A program made the position numbers and the translations under genes. A stretch of DNA of 64,000 nt from Iodidimonas muriae (GTDB taxonomy: Bacteria; Pseudomonadota; Alphaproteobacteria; Sphingomonadales; Rhodothalassiaceae): contig NZ_BMOV01000001.1 of assembly GCF_014647255.1 (NCBI RefSeq), forward strand, positions 302,275-366,274, in the 5' to 3' direction. This document shows positions 25,789-34,542 of this stretch, piece after piece. How positions within the stretch are numbered: the first letter of the stretch is position 1; every line of letters starts with the position of its first letter. The notes beneath the pieces were generated by a model that was given only the letters and a program-made list of their open reading frames with translations, was not told the origin of the DNA and did not search any database.

Positions 25789-25824
25789 ACAAGGCGGGAT
25801 GATGGCATGCATCTCCCGCCTTGT
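25789..25824 (-). terminator. Very stable hairpin 3' of rne
   Basis: ACAAGGCGGGA (25789-25799) is perfectly complementary to TCCCGCCTTGT (25814-25824), and GATG/CATC extends the stem inside. It lies 29 bases after the rne stop on the minus strand. The T-run is poor, so it could be a Rho-independent terminator of moderate strength or a 3'-stabilising hairpin. Confidence 0.6.
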
Positions 25825-25852
25825 CGGTCGTCTTGTAGCGTATTTCGTGGCT

Positions 25853-28828
25853 TTAGCGACCAAGGGCGCGTTGCCACCATCCCCGCTTGCGTTCCGTTTT
25901 TTCCGAACTGTCGGTCGTGGTGACTTTTTCGTGTTCTTTACCCTCGGGGGTGATGATCTGACGTTCGATCACGTCTTCTTTCATCGGTGCCGGAGCAGAG
26001 AGGGCCGCTGATTCTCCTCTGGCATCTTCCCGGGGCTTTGATGCGGAAGCAGGGGCGTCACTGACTGGCGCAGCCTTCGCTTCAATCTCAGTCGCAGGGG
26101 TGACCGGCGCAGAAGGGGCAGAGCCTTGTTTTTCCGCACCTTTTTGCTCGTCCTTACCGCTTTCGGAAGCCTCTTTTTGAGGTGCGGTATCGGGGGCCGT
26201 TTTTGGCGCGGCAGGTTTTCTCGTTCGCGTGCGCCGCGCCTTGGGCTTTTCGTCTCCGCCATCTTTGCTTGTCGCATCAGATGCAGGGGGCGTGCTTTCA
26301 TCCGTTGCCGCAGCCTTTTCCTTGGCGGCGGTTTTGCGGACAGGCGCTTTGCGCCGCCGGCGTGGTTTTTCAACCTCGGCATCCGGTGCATCGGCTTTTT
26401 CGGCCACTTTGTCTGCCGGCGCTTCGACAGTGCCTTGGGACATGTCGGCCTTTTGGGGCGCATCGGTGGTTTCCGTGGCTTCAGTGGACTGAGCGGGTTG
26501 ATCGTCCGCTGCAGCCGCTGCCGGTGTTCTGCGCCTTACGCGGCGGCGTTTGCGGGGCTTGGCCTCGGTGGTGTCATCGCCGTTTGACGCCGCTTTGTCG
26601 GCCAGAGCCTCTTCATTCTGGCTTGACGAACCTTCCGCTTCGCCACTTGCCATTGGCGCATCGTCTGCAGCATCGGCCTGCACCGATTCTTTTTCCTCAC
26701 GATTATCCGGTTGCTCGGATGATGTGCGGGACCGCCGCCGCCGTGAACGCCGCCGGGGGCGCCCGCCACTTTCTGTGTCCGAACCAGCCTTTGTTTCCTC
26801 TGTCTGTGGCGCGGATGCTTCCGTTACCTCGGATACAGAGGGTTGTTCGCCGTCAGCCGCATGGGCTTGGTCGTTGCTGGCAATCGAGGGTTGATCGGTG
26901 CCATTGGTGCTTTGTGCGGATTGCTGCTGATCGTCACCGCCGCGACCGCGCCGACCACGCCGCCGCCGCCGCCGCTTTTTCTTGCGACCGCTTTCATCAT
27001 CTTCATCGGAGCTTACACGATTATCCCGGTTTTCCCGGGATTCGCTTGGCCCGTCGGAGACGGCGGGCTGGCTTTGCACCACCGCTTCGGTCTGCTGTTG
27101 GGCATGGACCGCGGTTTGATCTCTGCCAGAAGAGACGGGCTGATCGGGATCTTTTGCAACGCGATCCAGCTCCCAAGGAGAGGCCCCAAGATTGGCATCG
27201 GCCGTGATGCTGAGTGTGAAGCCGTAGCGTTGTTCCAGATCAATCAGCATGTCGCGCTTTTGATTGAGCAGGTAAAAGGCCACAGAAGCAGGAGCCCGCA
27301 CAGTCAGTTCGGCGCTGCGCTCGCGGATGCCTTCTTCTTCCAGTCCCCGCAAGATATTGAGCGAGGCCATTTCAACAGACGGCACCACCGCCGTCCCATT
27401 GCAGGTCGGGCAGGTGCTCATGGAGGCTTCAAGAAGATTGGGGCGCAGGCGCTGGCGCGACATTTCCATCAGGCCAAAGGATGAGACCCGACCCACCTGA
27501 ATACGCGCCCGGTCCGATTTTAGCGCATCTTTCATGCGTTTTTCAACGGAACGGTTATTGCCGCGGTCTTCCATATCGATGAAATCAATGACGACAAGAC
27601 CGGCCAGATCGCGCAGGCGCAATTGCCGCGCCACTTCATCGGCGGCTTCCAGATTGGTCTTATAGGCGGTTTCTTCGATATTGTGCTCTTTGGTGGAGCG
27701 ACCGGAGTTCACATCGATAGCGATGAGCGCTTCTGTGGGATTGATGACAATATAGCCGCCGGATTTCAGCTGAACGATGGGCGAGTACATGGCCTCCAGC
27801 TGGTTTTCCACTTGATAGCGGTGAAACAGCGGGATGCGATCCTTATAATGTTGAACGCGTTTGGCATGGCTGGGCATCAACAGGCGCATAAAGGATTTGG
27901 CCAGCTTATAGCCGTTCTCGCCCTCCACCTGGATTTCGTCGATTTCCCGGGAATAAAGATCGCGGATCGATCGCTTGATCAGATCGGCTTCTTCATGGAT
28001 CAAAGCGGGAGCAACAGATTCGAGGGTCCGTTCGCGGATGCCATCCCACAGCCTGACCAGATAATCGAAATCGCGTTTGATCTCGACCTTGGTGCGGTTA
28101 AGGCCTGCGGTGCGGATGATGCAACCCATGCCTTCCGGCACGTTGAGCGACGCCATCACATCCTTGAGCTTTTTCCGATCGGCGGAATTGGCGATTTTCC
28201 GGCTGATGCCGCCACCATTTTGGCTGTTGGGCATCAGCACGCAATAGCGCCCCGCCAAAGACAAATAGGTGGTCAGCGCGGCGCCTTTGGTGCCACGTTC
28301 TTCTTTGACCACTTGCACCAGCAAAATCTGGCGGCGCTTGATTACTTCCTGAATTTTATAGTGGCGGCGCAAAGCCTGTGCACGCCGGCGGCCCACATCT
28401 TCATAGTCGTCTTCACCAGAGATTTGTTCGACTTCCGGTTCGGAATCGTCGTCCAGCTCTGATGTTTCCGCATTGTCAGAGGCGGAGTCGGCCTTGCTTT
28501 CAGAGGCAGGCGCTTCCGTCTCATCCGTTTTGGATGGCTCGACTTGAGCTTCTTCAGCCAGCAAGGCTTCCCGGTCTTCGGTGGGGATTTGATAATAGTC
28601 GGGATGAATTTCGCTGAAAGCAAGGAAGCCGTGGCGATTTCCGCCATAATCGACAAAGCAGGCCTGAAGGGACGGCTCGACGCGCGTCACCTTTGCCAAA
28701 TAGATATTTCCTTTTAATTGCCGCTTGGCGACACTTTCGTAATCGAATTCTTCTACCCTGTTGCCTTTAATAACGGCGACCCGGGTTTCTTCCGGGTGGC
28801 GCGCGTCGATAAGCATGCGCGTTGACAT
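25853..28828 (-). CDS. rne: Ribonuclease E
   Basis: 991 residues from the ATG at 28828 (GGAG upstream). The N-terminal S1 domain is split by a ~75-residue acidic insert (about residues 87-160, rich in Glu/Asp/Ser) before YKIQEVIKRRQILLVQV, as is usual in alphaproteobacteria. The catalytic DNase I-like part has AIDVNSGR and DLAGLVVIDFIDM with the Mg ligands. The Zn-link is CPTCNGTAVV. The C-terminal ~420 residues are low-complexity, alternating acidic stretches with Arg/Lys blocks (RRRRRRGRRGRGG, RRRSRRRRSR, RKRRRVRRR, RRRRK). They form the degradosome scaffold and RNA-binding region. It starts mRNA decay and rRNA/tRNA processing. Confidence 0.96.
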   Translation of the reverse strand: MSTRMLIDARHPEETRVAVIKGNRVEEFDYESVAKRQLKGNIYLAKVTRVEPSLQACFVDYGGNRHGFLAFSEIHPDYYQIPTEDREALLAEEAQVEPSKTDETEAPASESKADSASDNAETSELDDDSEPEVEQISGEDDYEDVGRRRAQALRRHYKIQEVIKRRQILLVQVVKEERGTKGAALTTYLSLAGRYCVLMPNSQNGGGISRKIANSADRKKLKDVMASLNVPEGMGCIIRTAGLNRTKVEIKRDFDYLVRLWDGIRERTLESVAPALIHEEADLIKRSIRDLYSREIDEIQVEGENGYKLAKSFMRLLMPSHAKRVQHYKDRIPLFHRYQVENQLEAMYSPIVQLKSGGYIVINPTEALIAIDVNSGRSTKEHNIEETAYKTNLEAADEVARQLRLRDLAGLVVIDFIDMEDRGNNRSVEKRMKDALKSDRARIQVGRVSSFGLMEMSRQRLRPNLLEASMSTCPTCNGTAVVPSVEMASLNILRGLEEEGIRERSAELTVRAPASVAFYLLNQKRDMLIDLEQRYGFTLSITADANLGASPWELDRVAKDPDQPVSSGRDQTAVHAQQQTEAVVQSQPAVSDGPSESRENRDNRVSSDEDDESGRKKKRRRRRRGRRGRGGDDQQQSAQSTNGTDQPSIASNDQAHAADGEQPSVSEVTEASAPQTEETKAGSDTESGGRPRRRSRRRRSRTSSEQPDNREEKESVQADAADDAPMASGEAEGSSSQNEEALADKAASNGDDTTEAKPRKRRRVRRRTPAAAAADDQPAQSTEATETTDAPQKADMSQGTVEAPADKVAEKADAPDAEVEKPRRRRKAPVRKTAAKEKAAATDESTPPASDATSKDGGDEKPKARRTRTRKPAAPKTAPDTAPQKEASESGKDEQKGAEKQGSAPSAPVTPATEIEAKAAPVSDAPASASKPREDARGESAALSAPAPMKEDVIERQIITPEGKEHEKVTTTDSSEKTERKRGWWQRALGR

Positions 28829-29351
28829 TGATATATTCTCCGAACGCCGCGCCGCGCCGACTTCCGGAATTGTCCGGGCGCGCTGGCGGGCGGGTAAGAT
28901 TGAGTATGTGAGAAGGGAGTAGCCCAAATGGTCCGGTTGTCATTGGCAACCAAGGCGCAAACATCCCGCGCCTGTCGAGGCGTTTTGGGGGATGAGAGTT
29001 GGTATGACACGTTATTTGTAACCATTGGTTTGGGCCGTAAGGCAAGTCACCGATTCTGTAGGACATTCACCCCATAGGGTTAAGGCCGTTTGCCGTAGAA
29101 TTCGGCATTTCAGAACCGGCGCAAGTCGCATACTCTGGATTGTAAAAGCATGCGGCTGCGAGAACTTGTGTTCCTAATCTAGTCACTTGCCAAGCCCGTT
29201 ACAATCATTTTGTGTGTTGATTTTCATCACTATGCAATCTTTTGTGGGTGTTATGGCGCAAATGGTCCCCAAAGATGGAAAAACGACATTTTCTGCGCTA
29301 TAGGCAATTCATTAACTCTGGCATGATCGGATAAGGGGACTGAAACTGGAC
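28829..29351. other. Divergent intergenic region rne / amiC
   Basis: About 520 bases without a supportable gene. Because RNase E genes are commonly autoregulated through a long 5' untranslated region, most of this may be the rne leader on the minus strand. I found no single dominant hairpin. Minus-strand frames that extend the rne frame upstream show no homology. The amiC promoter must lie near 29200-29330. Confidence 0.45.
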
Positions 29352-30617
29352 ATGCCGTCCTCAAGATATGAGAAAACAGGCGTGGGAAAAAAGAAACCGG
29401 GCGAACAGACTCTCTTGATTCGCTGCCTGCTGGCGGTTCTGACGGCTTTGGCGCTTTTCCTTTTTCCGCCTGTGGGTGGGCTTTTGGCAGCGCCGGATGT
29501 TACCGGCTTGCGTTTGGGAGAAAATGGCGACCGCACCCGCTTTGTGGTGGATGTGGATAGTGATATCCAGGCCGAGGTGTTTACTCTTTCCGATCCCTAT
29601 CGGCTGGTGATCGACCTTCCCGCCGTTGAATTTCATATTGATAGTCAGGGGATCGGGGAAGGCAAAGGGCTGGTGAAGCGCTATCGCTACGGCCTGTTTG
29701 ATAATGATACCTCGCGTCTTGTGCTGGATTTGCAAGCGCCAGGAAGCCTTGACCGGATGTTTACCCTGCCACCGCAAGGGGGCAATGGGTATCGTCTGGT
29801 GTTTGATATTCGCCCCACCAGCCGCGCCGATTTTCTTGCCAATGTGCGCAAACCCGTTGCCGTTGCGCATCGGGCGCCGACCCAAAGCGTGCTGGCGCCG
29901 GGCCAATCGGTGCGCAGGTCCAAAGACAAGCGGGTTATCGTGATCGATGCGGGGCATGGGGGGAACGATCCCGGTGCTCCCGGTGCGGCGGGGCGGCCTG
30001 AAAAAGACATCACGCTGGCCGTGGCAATGGAAGCCGCCCGCCAGATCAAGGCATCGGGGCGCTATCTGCCGGTCTTGACCCGTGATCGGGATATTTATCT
30101 GCGTTTACGGGATAGGGTCGAGGTTGCGCGACGCAAGAAAGCCGACCTTTTCCTTTCGCTGCATGCGGATAGTCTGGATAATCGCAGTGTGCGGGGCGGC
30201 ACGGTTTATACATTGTCTGAAACCGCTTCTGACCGGGAAGCGGCAGCCCTTGCCCGGCGTGAAAATAAAGCGGATATTCTGGCCGGCATGGATTTGGCCG
30301 ATGAAGCGCCGGAAGTTGCCAGTATCCTGATTGACTTGGCCCAGCGTGAATCGATGAATTATTCCGCACGTTTTGCCAATTATCTGATCCCTGAACTGAA
30401 AAAACGCGTGCTTTTGCGCCGCAATTCGCACCGTTTTGCGGGCTTTGTGGTGCTCAAAGCACCGGATGTCCCGTCGGTTCTTGTGGAAATGGGCTATATG
30501 TCCAATATACAAGATGCGCGGATGCTTGGCTCGAAAGAGGGACAGGCGCGGCTGGCCAGCGGCTTGTTATCCGGGATCGACCGGTATTTTGAATCCGTGG
30601 ATCGCGAGCAATTTTGA
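29352..30617 (+). CDS. amiC: N-acetylmuramoyl-L-alanine amidase with AMIN domain
   Basis: 421 residues. An N-terminal signal/anchor (about residues 20-47) is followed by an AMIN domain (about 50-150, VTGLRLGENGDRTRFVVDV) that targets the enzyme to the septum. The Amidase_3 catalytic domain shows zinc ligands in VIDAGHGGNDPGAPG, Glu of the RPEKDITLAVA segment, and LFLSLHADSL, plus the catalytic Glu in VLVEMGYMSN. It cuts peptide stems from glycan strands during daughter-cell separation. The next gene, PBP1A, is another cell-wall enzyme. amiC is used as the family name for AMIN-bearing amidases. Confidence 0.92.
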   Translation: MPSSRYEKTGVGKKKPGEQTLLIRCLLAVLTALALFLFPPVGGLLAAPDVTGLRLGENGDRTRFVVDVDSDIQAEVFTLSDPYRLVIDLPAVEFHIDSQGIGEGKGLVKRYRYGLFDNDTSRLVLDLQAPGSLDRMFTLPPQGGNGYRLVFDIRPTSRADFLANVRKPVAVAHRAPTQSVLAPGQSVRRSKDKRVIVIDAGHGGNDPGAPGAAGRPEKDITLAVAMEAARQIKASGRYLPVLTRDRDIYLRLRDRVEVARRKKADLFLSLHADSLDNRSVRGGTVYTLSETASDREAAALARRENKADILAGMDLADEAPEVASILIDLAQRESMNYSARFANYLIPELKKRVLLRRNSHRFAGFVVLKAPDVPSVLVEMGYMSNIQDARMLGSKEGQARLASGLLSGIDRYFESVDREQF

Positions 30618-30631
30618 TAAACTGGCCAGAC

Positions 30632-30720
30632 TGGCGTTCAAGGCAAAAAAACGATGTCTTTGATGGACATAGAGGAGCCATATTGCGTCTTTATTGTCGA
30701 ACCGATTGTGGCGTTCAAGG
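30632..30720. repeat. 12-base direct repeat TGGCGTTCAAGG between amiC and PBP1A
   Basis: TGGCGTTCAAGG occurs at 30632-30643 and again at 30709-30720, both in the short amiC-PBP1A gap. It could be chance or a regulator site ahead of the PBP1A gene. No function is assigned. Confidence 0.3.
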
Positions 30721-30780
30721 AGCTATCGTCTGTGGACGGCATTTGGGGCGAAACGGACTGATATGGAATGACAGGCAAAG

Positions 30781-33261
30781 ATGAGTCGTAAAAAACGGAT
30801 TATTGTCTGGGGCTTGGCAGGCACAGGCGTGCTTTTTTTCCTGGGTTTGCTGCTGGTGGGCGGGGCAGTGCTTTTTGCCCTGATGACCTATGGCCGCGAT
30901 TTGCCTGATTATACCCAATTGGCCGATTATGAACCGCCGGTGATGACGCGGGTGCATGCAGGCGATGGGTCTTTGGTGACGGAATTTGCCACTGAAAAGC
31001 GCCTGTTTATCCCCATTGATGTGGTGCCAAAGCAAATTATCCATGCCTTTTTGTCGGCAGAAGACAAAAATTTCTATCATCATCCCGGTGTGGATTTTTT
31101 CGGCATTGCCCGGGCCATGGCCACCAATGTCCGCAATGTGCTTACCAACCGTCGGCCTGTGGGGGCGTCCACCATCACCCAACAAGTGGCAAAGAATTTC
31201 CTGCTCACCAATGAAGTGTCCTACGAACGCAAAATCAAGGAAGCGATTTTGGCGTTCCGTATCGAACGGGCATTTTCAAAAGACCGTATTCTGGAATTGT
31301 ATCTCAACGAGATTCTGTTCGGATACGGGTCTTATGGTCTGGCGGCGGCCTCGCTCAATTATTTCGATAAATCGGTGGATGAGCTGACCTTGGCGGAAAG
31401 CGCCTATCTGGCAGCCCTTCCCAAAGCCCCGTATAATTACCATCCCATCCGCCGCAAAGGAGCGGCGATTGCCCGTCGCAATTGGGTTTTGTCCCAGATG
31501 GAAGAAAACGGCTATATTTCAAAAGACGAAATGCGCGAAGCGCAGGCGGCTCCTTTGGATGTGCGGCCCCGCAGCGGTGAAGCCAGCTTCCGTGCCGATT
31601 ATTTTGAAGAAGCCGTGCGCCGCCAGCTTGCGCAGGACTATGGCAGCAAAAATCTTTATGGCGGCGGTCTGTCTGTGCGCACCACTTTGGAGCCGAAACT
31701 GCAGGCTATTGCCGAAAAAGCCTTGCGTGATGGCTTGATCGCCTATGACCGGCGGCATGGCTGGCGCGGCGCAATAACGAGTCGGTCCATTGAAGGCGAT
31801 TGGGCGACGCGGCTGTCCAATGTGCCAACGCCGCTTGGTATTGAAAGCTGGCAATTGGCTCTTGTGCATGATGTGCGGGCCGAAGGGGCCGTGGTGGGCC
31901 TGACCGATGGAAGCTATGGCTTTATTCCTTTTTCGGAAATGGCATGGGCGCGGCGTTGGCTGCCCGGTGAACGGGTAACGCACCCCCCTGAAGATCCCGA
32001 TCAGGTGCTGAAAACCGGCGATGTGATTGCGGTGGAGCATTTGGCCGATCAAAGCGATCAGATGCGGCTGGATAGCTTTTTCACCGAGGATGGACGCCCG
32101 GTGGGGTTGGTGGCCTCTTATGGCTTGCGTCAGGTGCCGGAAATCGAGGGAGCGCTGGTGGCGCTGGACCCTCATACAGGGCGTGTTCTGGCGCTTGTCG
32201 GCGGTTTCGATTTTACCGCCAGCCAGTTCAACCGTGCAACGCAGGCCCATCGTCAGCCCGGCTCGGCGTTCAAGCCCTTTGTCTATGCGGCAGCCTTGGA
32301 GCAGGGCTTTACACCATCTTCTCTGGTGCTGGATGCGCCTTTTGTGATCGATCAGGGCGACGGGCAGGGAAAGTGGAAACCGCGCAATTCATCGAACCGT
32401 TTTTATGGCCCGTCCACCTTGCGTTTGGGGCTGGAGAAAAGCCGCAATCTGATGACTGTGCGGGTGGCGCAATATATCGGTATGGGCAAAGTGATGGATA
32501 TGGCGCAGCGCTTTGGCCTTGGTGTGGGGATGGAGCCCAATCTGGCCCATGCACTGGGAGCCGGAGAGGTGACGCCGCTGGATCTGACCGCGGCCTATGC
32601 CATGCTGGTCAATGGCGGCAAGAAAATCGAGCCGACTTTGATCGACCGTATTCAGGACCGTTATGGCGAAACCATTATGCGCCATGATATGCGCCAGTGC
32701 ACCGGCTGCAAGGCCGAGGCTTGGGAAGGTCAGGCACCGCCCGATCTGCCCGACAATCGTGAACAGATCATCGATCCGCGCATTGCCTATCAGGTAACGC
32801 ACATGCTGGAAGGTGTTGTTGAGCGTGGAACCGGTCGCCGTATTCGGTCGCTTGGTATTCCCCTTGCGGGCAAGACCGGCACCACCAACGAATCGTTCGA
32901 TACATGGTTCGTGGGATTTGCGCCGGATTTGGCCGTGGGGGTGTTTGTGGGCTTTGACCGTCCACGCTCTTTGGGGCCGGGAGAAGAGGGCTCTAGCGCT
33001 GCTGCGCCCATTTTCAAGGATTTCATGGCCGGAGCCTTTGAAGGAAAAACCGGTATTCCTTTCCGTATTCCCGAAGGGGTCCGGTTGGTGCGGGTTGATG
33101 CGCAAACCGGCGTTCCAGCCCGCCCCGGGGACAATAATGTCATATTGGAAGCCTTTATCCCGGGCACCGAGCCCGTCCCCGGGCAAGTCGCCGTGCTTGA
33201 CGGACCGGGTTCCGGGGCGTTAGACGGCAGGCTGAGAAAAGGCACGGGCGGGTTATACTGA
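30781..33261 (+). CDS. mrcA: Penicillin-binding protein 1A (bifunctional transglycosylase/transpeptidase)
   Basis: 826 residues. A single N-terminal membrane helix (about 8-38) leads into the GT51 glycosyltransferase with catalytic Glu in FLSAEDKNFYHHPGVD and motifs VGASTITQQVAKNFLL and RKIKEAILAFRIE. An OB-like insertion follows (VVGLTDGSYGFIPFSEM). The transpeptidase has SxxK in PGSAFKPFVYAAALEQG, SRN in EKSRNLMTVR, and KTGTT in LAGKTGTTNESFDTWF. It polymerises and cross-links peptidoglycan in the periplasm. It follows amiC and precedes prfB, a common alphaproteobacterial order. Confidence 0.96.
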   Translation: MSRKKRIIVWGLAGTGVLFFLGLLLVGGAVLFALMTYGRDLPDYTQLADYEPPVMTRVHAGDGSLVTEFATEKRLFIPIDVVPKQIIHAFLSAEDKNFYHHPGVDFFGIARAMATNVRNVLTNRRPVGASTITQQVAKNFLLTNEVSYERKIKEAILAFRIERAFSKDRILELYLNEILFGYGSYGLAAASLNYFDKSVDELTLAESAYLAALPKAPYNYHPIRRKGAAIARRNWVLSQMEENGYISKDEMREAQAAPLDVRPRSGEASFRADYFEEAVRRQLAQDYGSKNLYGGGLSVRTTLEPKLQAIAEKALRDGLIAYDRRHGWRGAITSRSIEGDWATRLSNVPTPLGIESWQLALVHDVRAEGAVVGLTDGSYGFIPFSEMAWARRWLPGERVTHPPEDPDQVLKTGDVIAVEHLADQSDQMRLDSFFTEDGRPVGLVASYGLRQVPEIEGALVALDPHTGRVLALVGGFDFTASQFNRATQAHRQPGSAFKPFVYAAALEQGFTPSSLVLDAPFVIDQGDGQGKWKPRNSSNRFYGPSTLRLGLEKSRNLMTVRVAQYIGMGKVMDMAQRFGLGVGMEPNLAHALGAGEVTPLDLTAAYAMLVNGGKKIEPTLIDRIQDRYGETIMRHDMRQCTGCKAEAWEGQAPPDLPDNREQIIDPRIAYQVTHMLEGVVERGTGRRIRSLGIPLAGKTGTTNESFDTWFVGFAPDLAVGVFVGFDRPRSLGPGEEGSSAAAPIFKDFMAGAFEGKTGIPFRIPEGVRLVRVDAQTGVPARPGDNNVILEAFIPGTEPVPGQVAVLDGPGSGALDGRLRKGTGGLY

Positions 33262-33302
33262 TCTGTATGTGCCTGTTTCCGTGATGAAGATATGAGGACT
33301 TT

Positions 33303-34431
33303 ATGCGCGCAGAAGCCCAAACATTGGTCGATAAAATCAAGCAGTCGCTCGCACTGCTGAGGAGGCATCTTTGACTGGGATGCTGCCCTGGACCGACTTG
33401 AAGAACTGAACGCCGAAGTAGAAAATCCCGAGCTTTGGAACGATCCGTCACGCGCCCAGACATTGATGCGCGAACGCACGCGTTTGGAAGATTCCATTTC
33501 TGCATGCAAAGACATCCAGCGCGAGATGGATGACACCATCGAGATGATCGAGCTCGCCGAAATAGAAGGTGACGAAGATCTGGAAGCGCAAAGCATTTCC
33601 GTGCTGGAGGATTTGGCGGTTCTTGCCGGAAAGAAAGAAATCGAAAGCCTGCTTTCGGGCGAGGCCGATGGGTCCGATTGCTATATCGAAGTGCATTCCG
33701 GCGCAGGCGGTACCGAAAGTCAGGATTGGGCCGAAATGCTGCTGCGCATGTATATGCGCTGGGCGGAAAAACGCGGCTTTAAAGGCGAGATTATCCAATA
33801 TTCCGCAGGCGAAGAAGCCGGGATCAAATCGGCCACCCTCTTGGTGAAGGGGGAAAATGCCTATGGTTGGGCGAAAACCGAATCCGGCGTGCACCGTTTG
33901 GTGCGGATCTCGCCTTATGACAGCTCGGCCCGCCGCCATACCAGCTTTGCCTCTGTCTGGGTTTATCCGGTTGTGGATGATAATATCGAGGTGGATATCA
34001 TCGATAAAGACCTGAAGGTGGATACATATCGCTCTTCGGGTGCCGGTGGCCAGCATGTGAACACCACCGATAGTGCGGTGCGTATCACCCATATCCCAAG
34101 CGGGATCGTGGTGGCCTGCCAAAGCGAACGCTCGCAGCATAAAAACCGCGCCAGCGCCATGTCGATGTTAAAAGCCCGCCTTTATGAACGGGAATTGCAA
34201 CGCCGCGAGGACGAAGCCGCCGCCACCAATGCCACCAAATCGGATATCGGATGGGGGCATCAATTGCGGTCTTATGTGTTGCAGCCCTATCAAATGGTGA
34301 AGGATTTGCGCACCGGCGTGGAAACCAGCCAGCCCGATAAAGTGCTGGACGGCGATATTGATGCCTTCCTTGCTGCTGCCCTTGCGGCCCGTATCCACGG
34401 GAGTGATGCGGCGGTAGAGGATGTGGATTAG
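33303..34431 (+). CDS. prfB: Peptide chain release factor 2 (programmed +1 frameshift)
   Basis: Translation starts at the ATG at 33303. After 23 codons the ribosome meets TGA at 33372 and must shift +1 on CTT to continue at 33373 (GAC...), giving 375 residues. The shifted frame reads [21 protein letters not shown] and runs on to the stop at 34431. The GGQ motif is present in [17 protein letters not shown]. The stop-codon recognition tripeptide, SPF in E. coli RF2, reads SPY here ([17 protein letters not shown]). RF2 ends translation at UGA and UAA. The gene is separated from PBP1A by 41 bases. Confidence 0.96.
33360..33375 (+). promoter_or_regulatory. prfB autoregulatory +1 frameshift site
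   Basis: The sequence AGGAGGCATCTTTGAC combines an internal Shine-Dalgarno (AGGAGG) three bases before the slippery CTT codon, the in-frame TGA, and a following C, matching the classic E. coli prfB signal. Low RF2 leaves the TGA unread and lets the shift occur, raising RF2. Confidence 0.93.
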
Positions 34432-34445
34432 GCTGGCGAATGCTT

Positions 34446-34518
34446 GGTCAAGCCCGGGGGTGACGGATGAGGGGCAGGGCTTTTACCCCTCTCGTCATTC
34501 CCGGACGTGATCCGGGAA
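34446..34518. repeat. REP-like inverted doublet between prfB and the biotin carboxylase gene
   Basis: The left unit GGTCAAGCCCGGGGGTGACG (34446-34465) is an imperfect inverted copy of the right unit CGTCATTCCCGGACGTGATCC (34493-34513, extending to 34518). The right unit itself contains a perfect 8-bp stem TTCCCGGA/TCCGGGAA with a 5-base loop and is followed by six T at 34524. Such CGTCAT...CCGG palindromes are typical repetitive extragenic elements of alphaproteobacteria. The doublet could double as a terminator for the convergent genes. Confidence 0.65.
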
Positions 34519-34542
34519 GCCGGTTTTTTAATTGGGTCGCCC

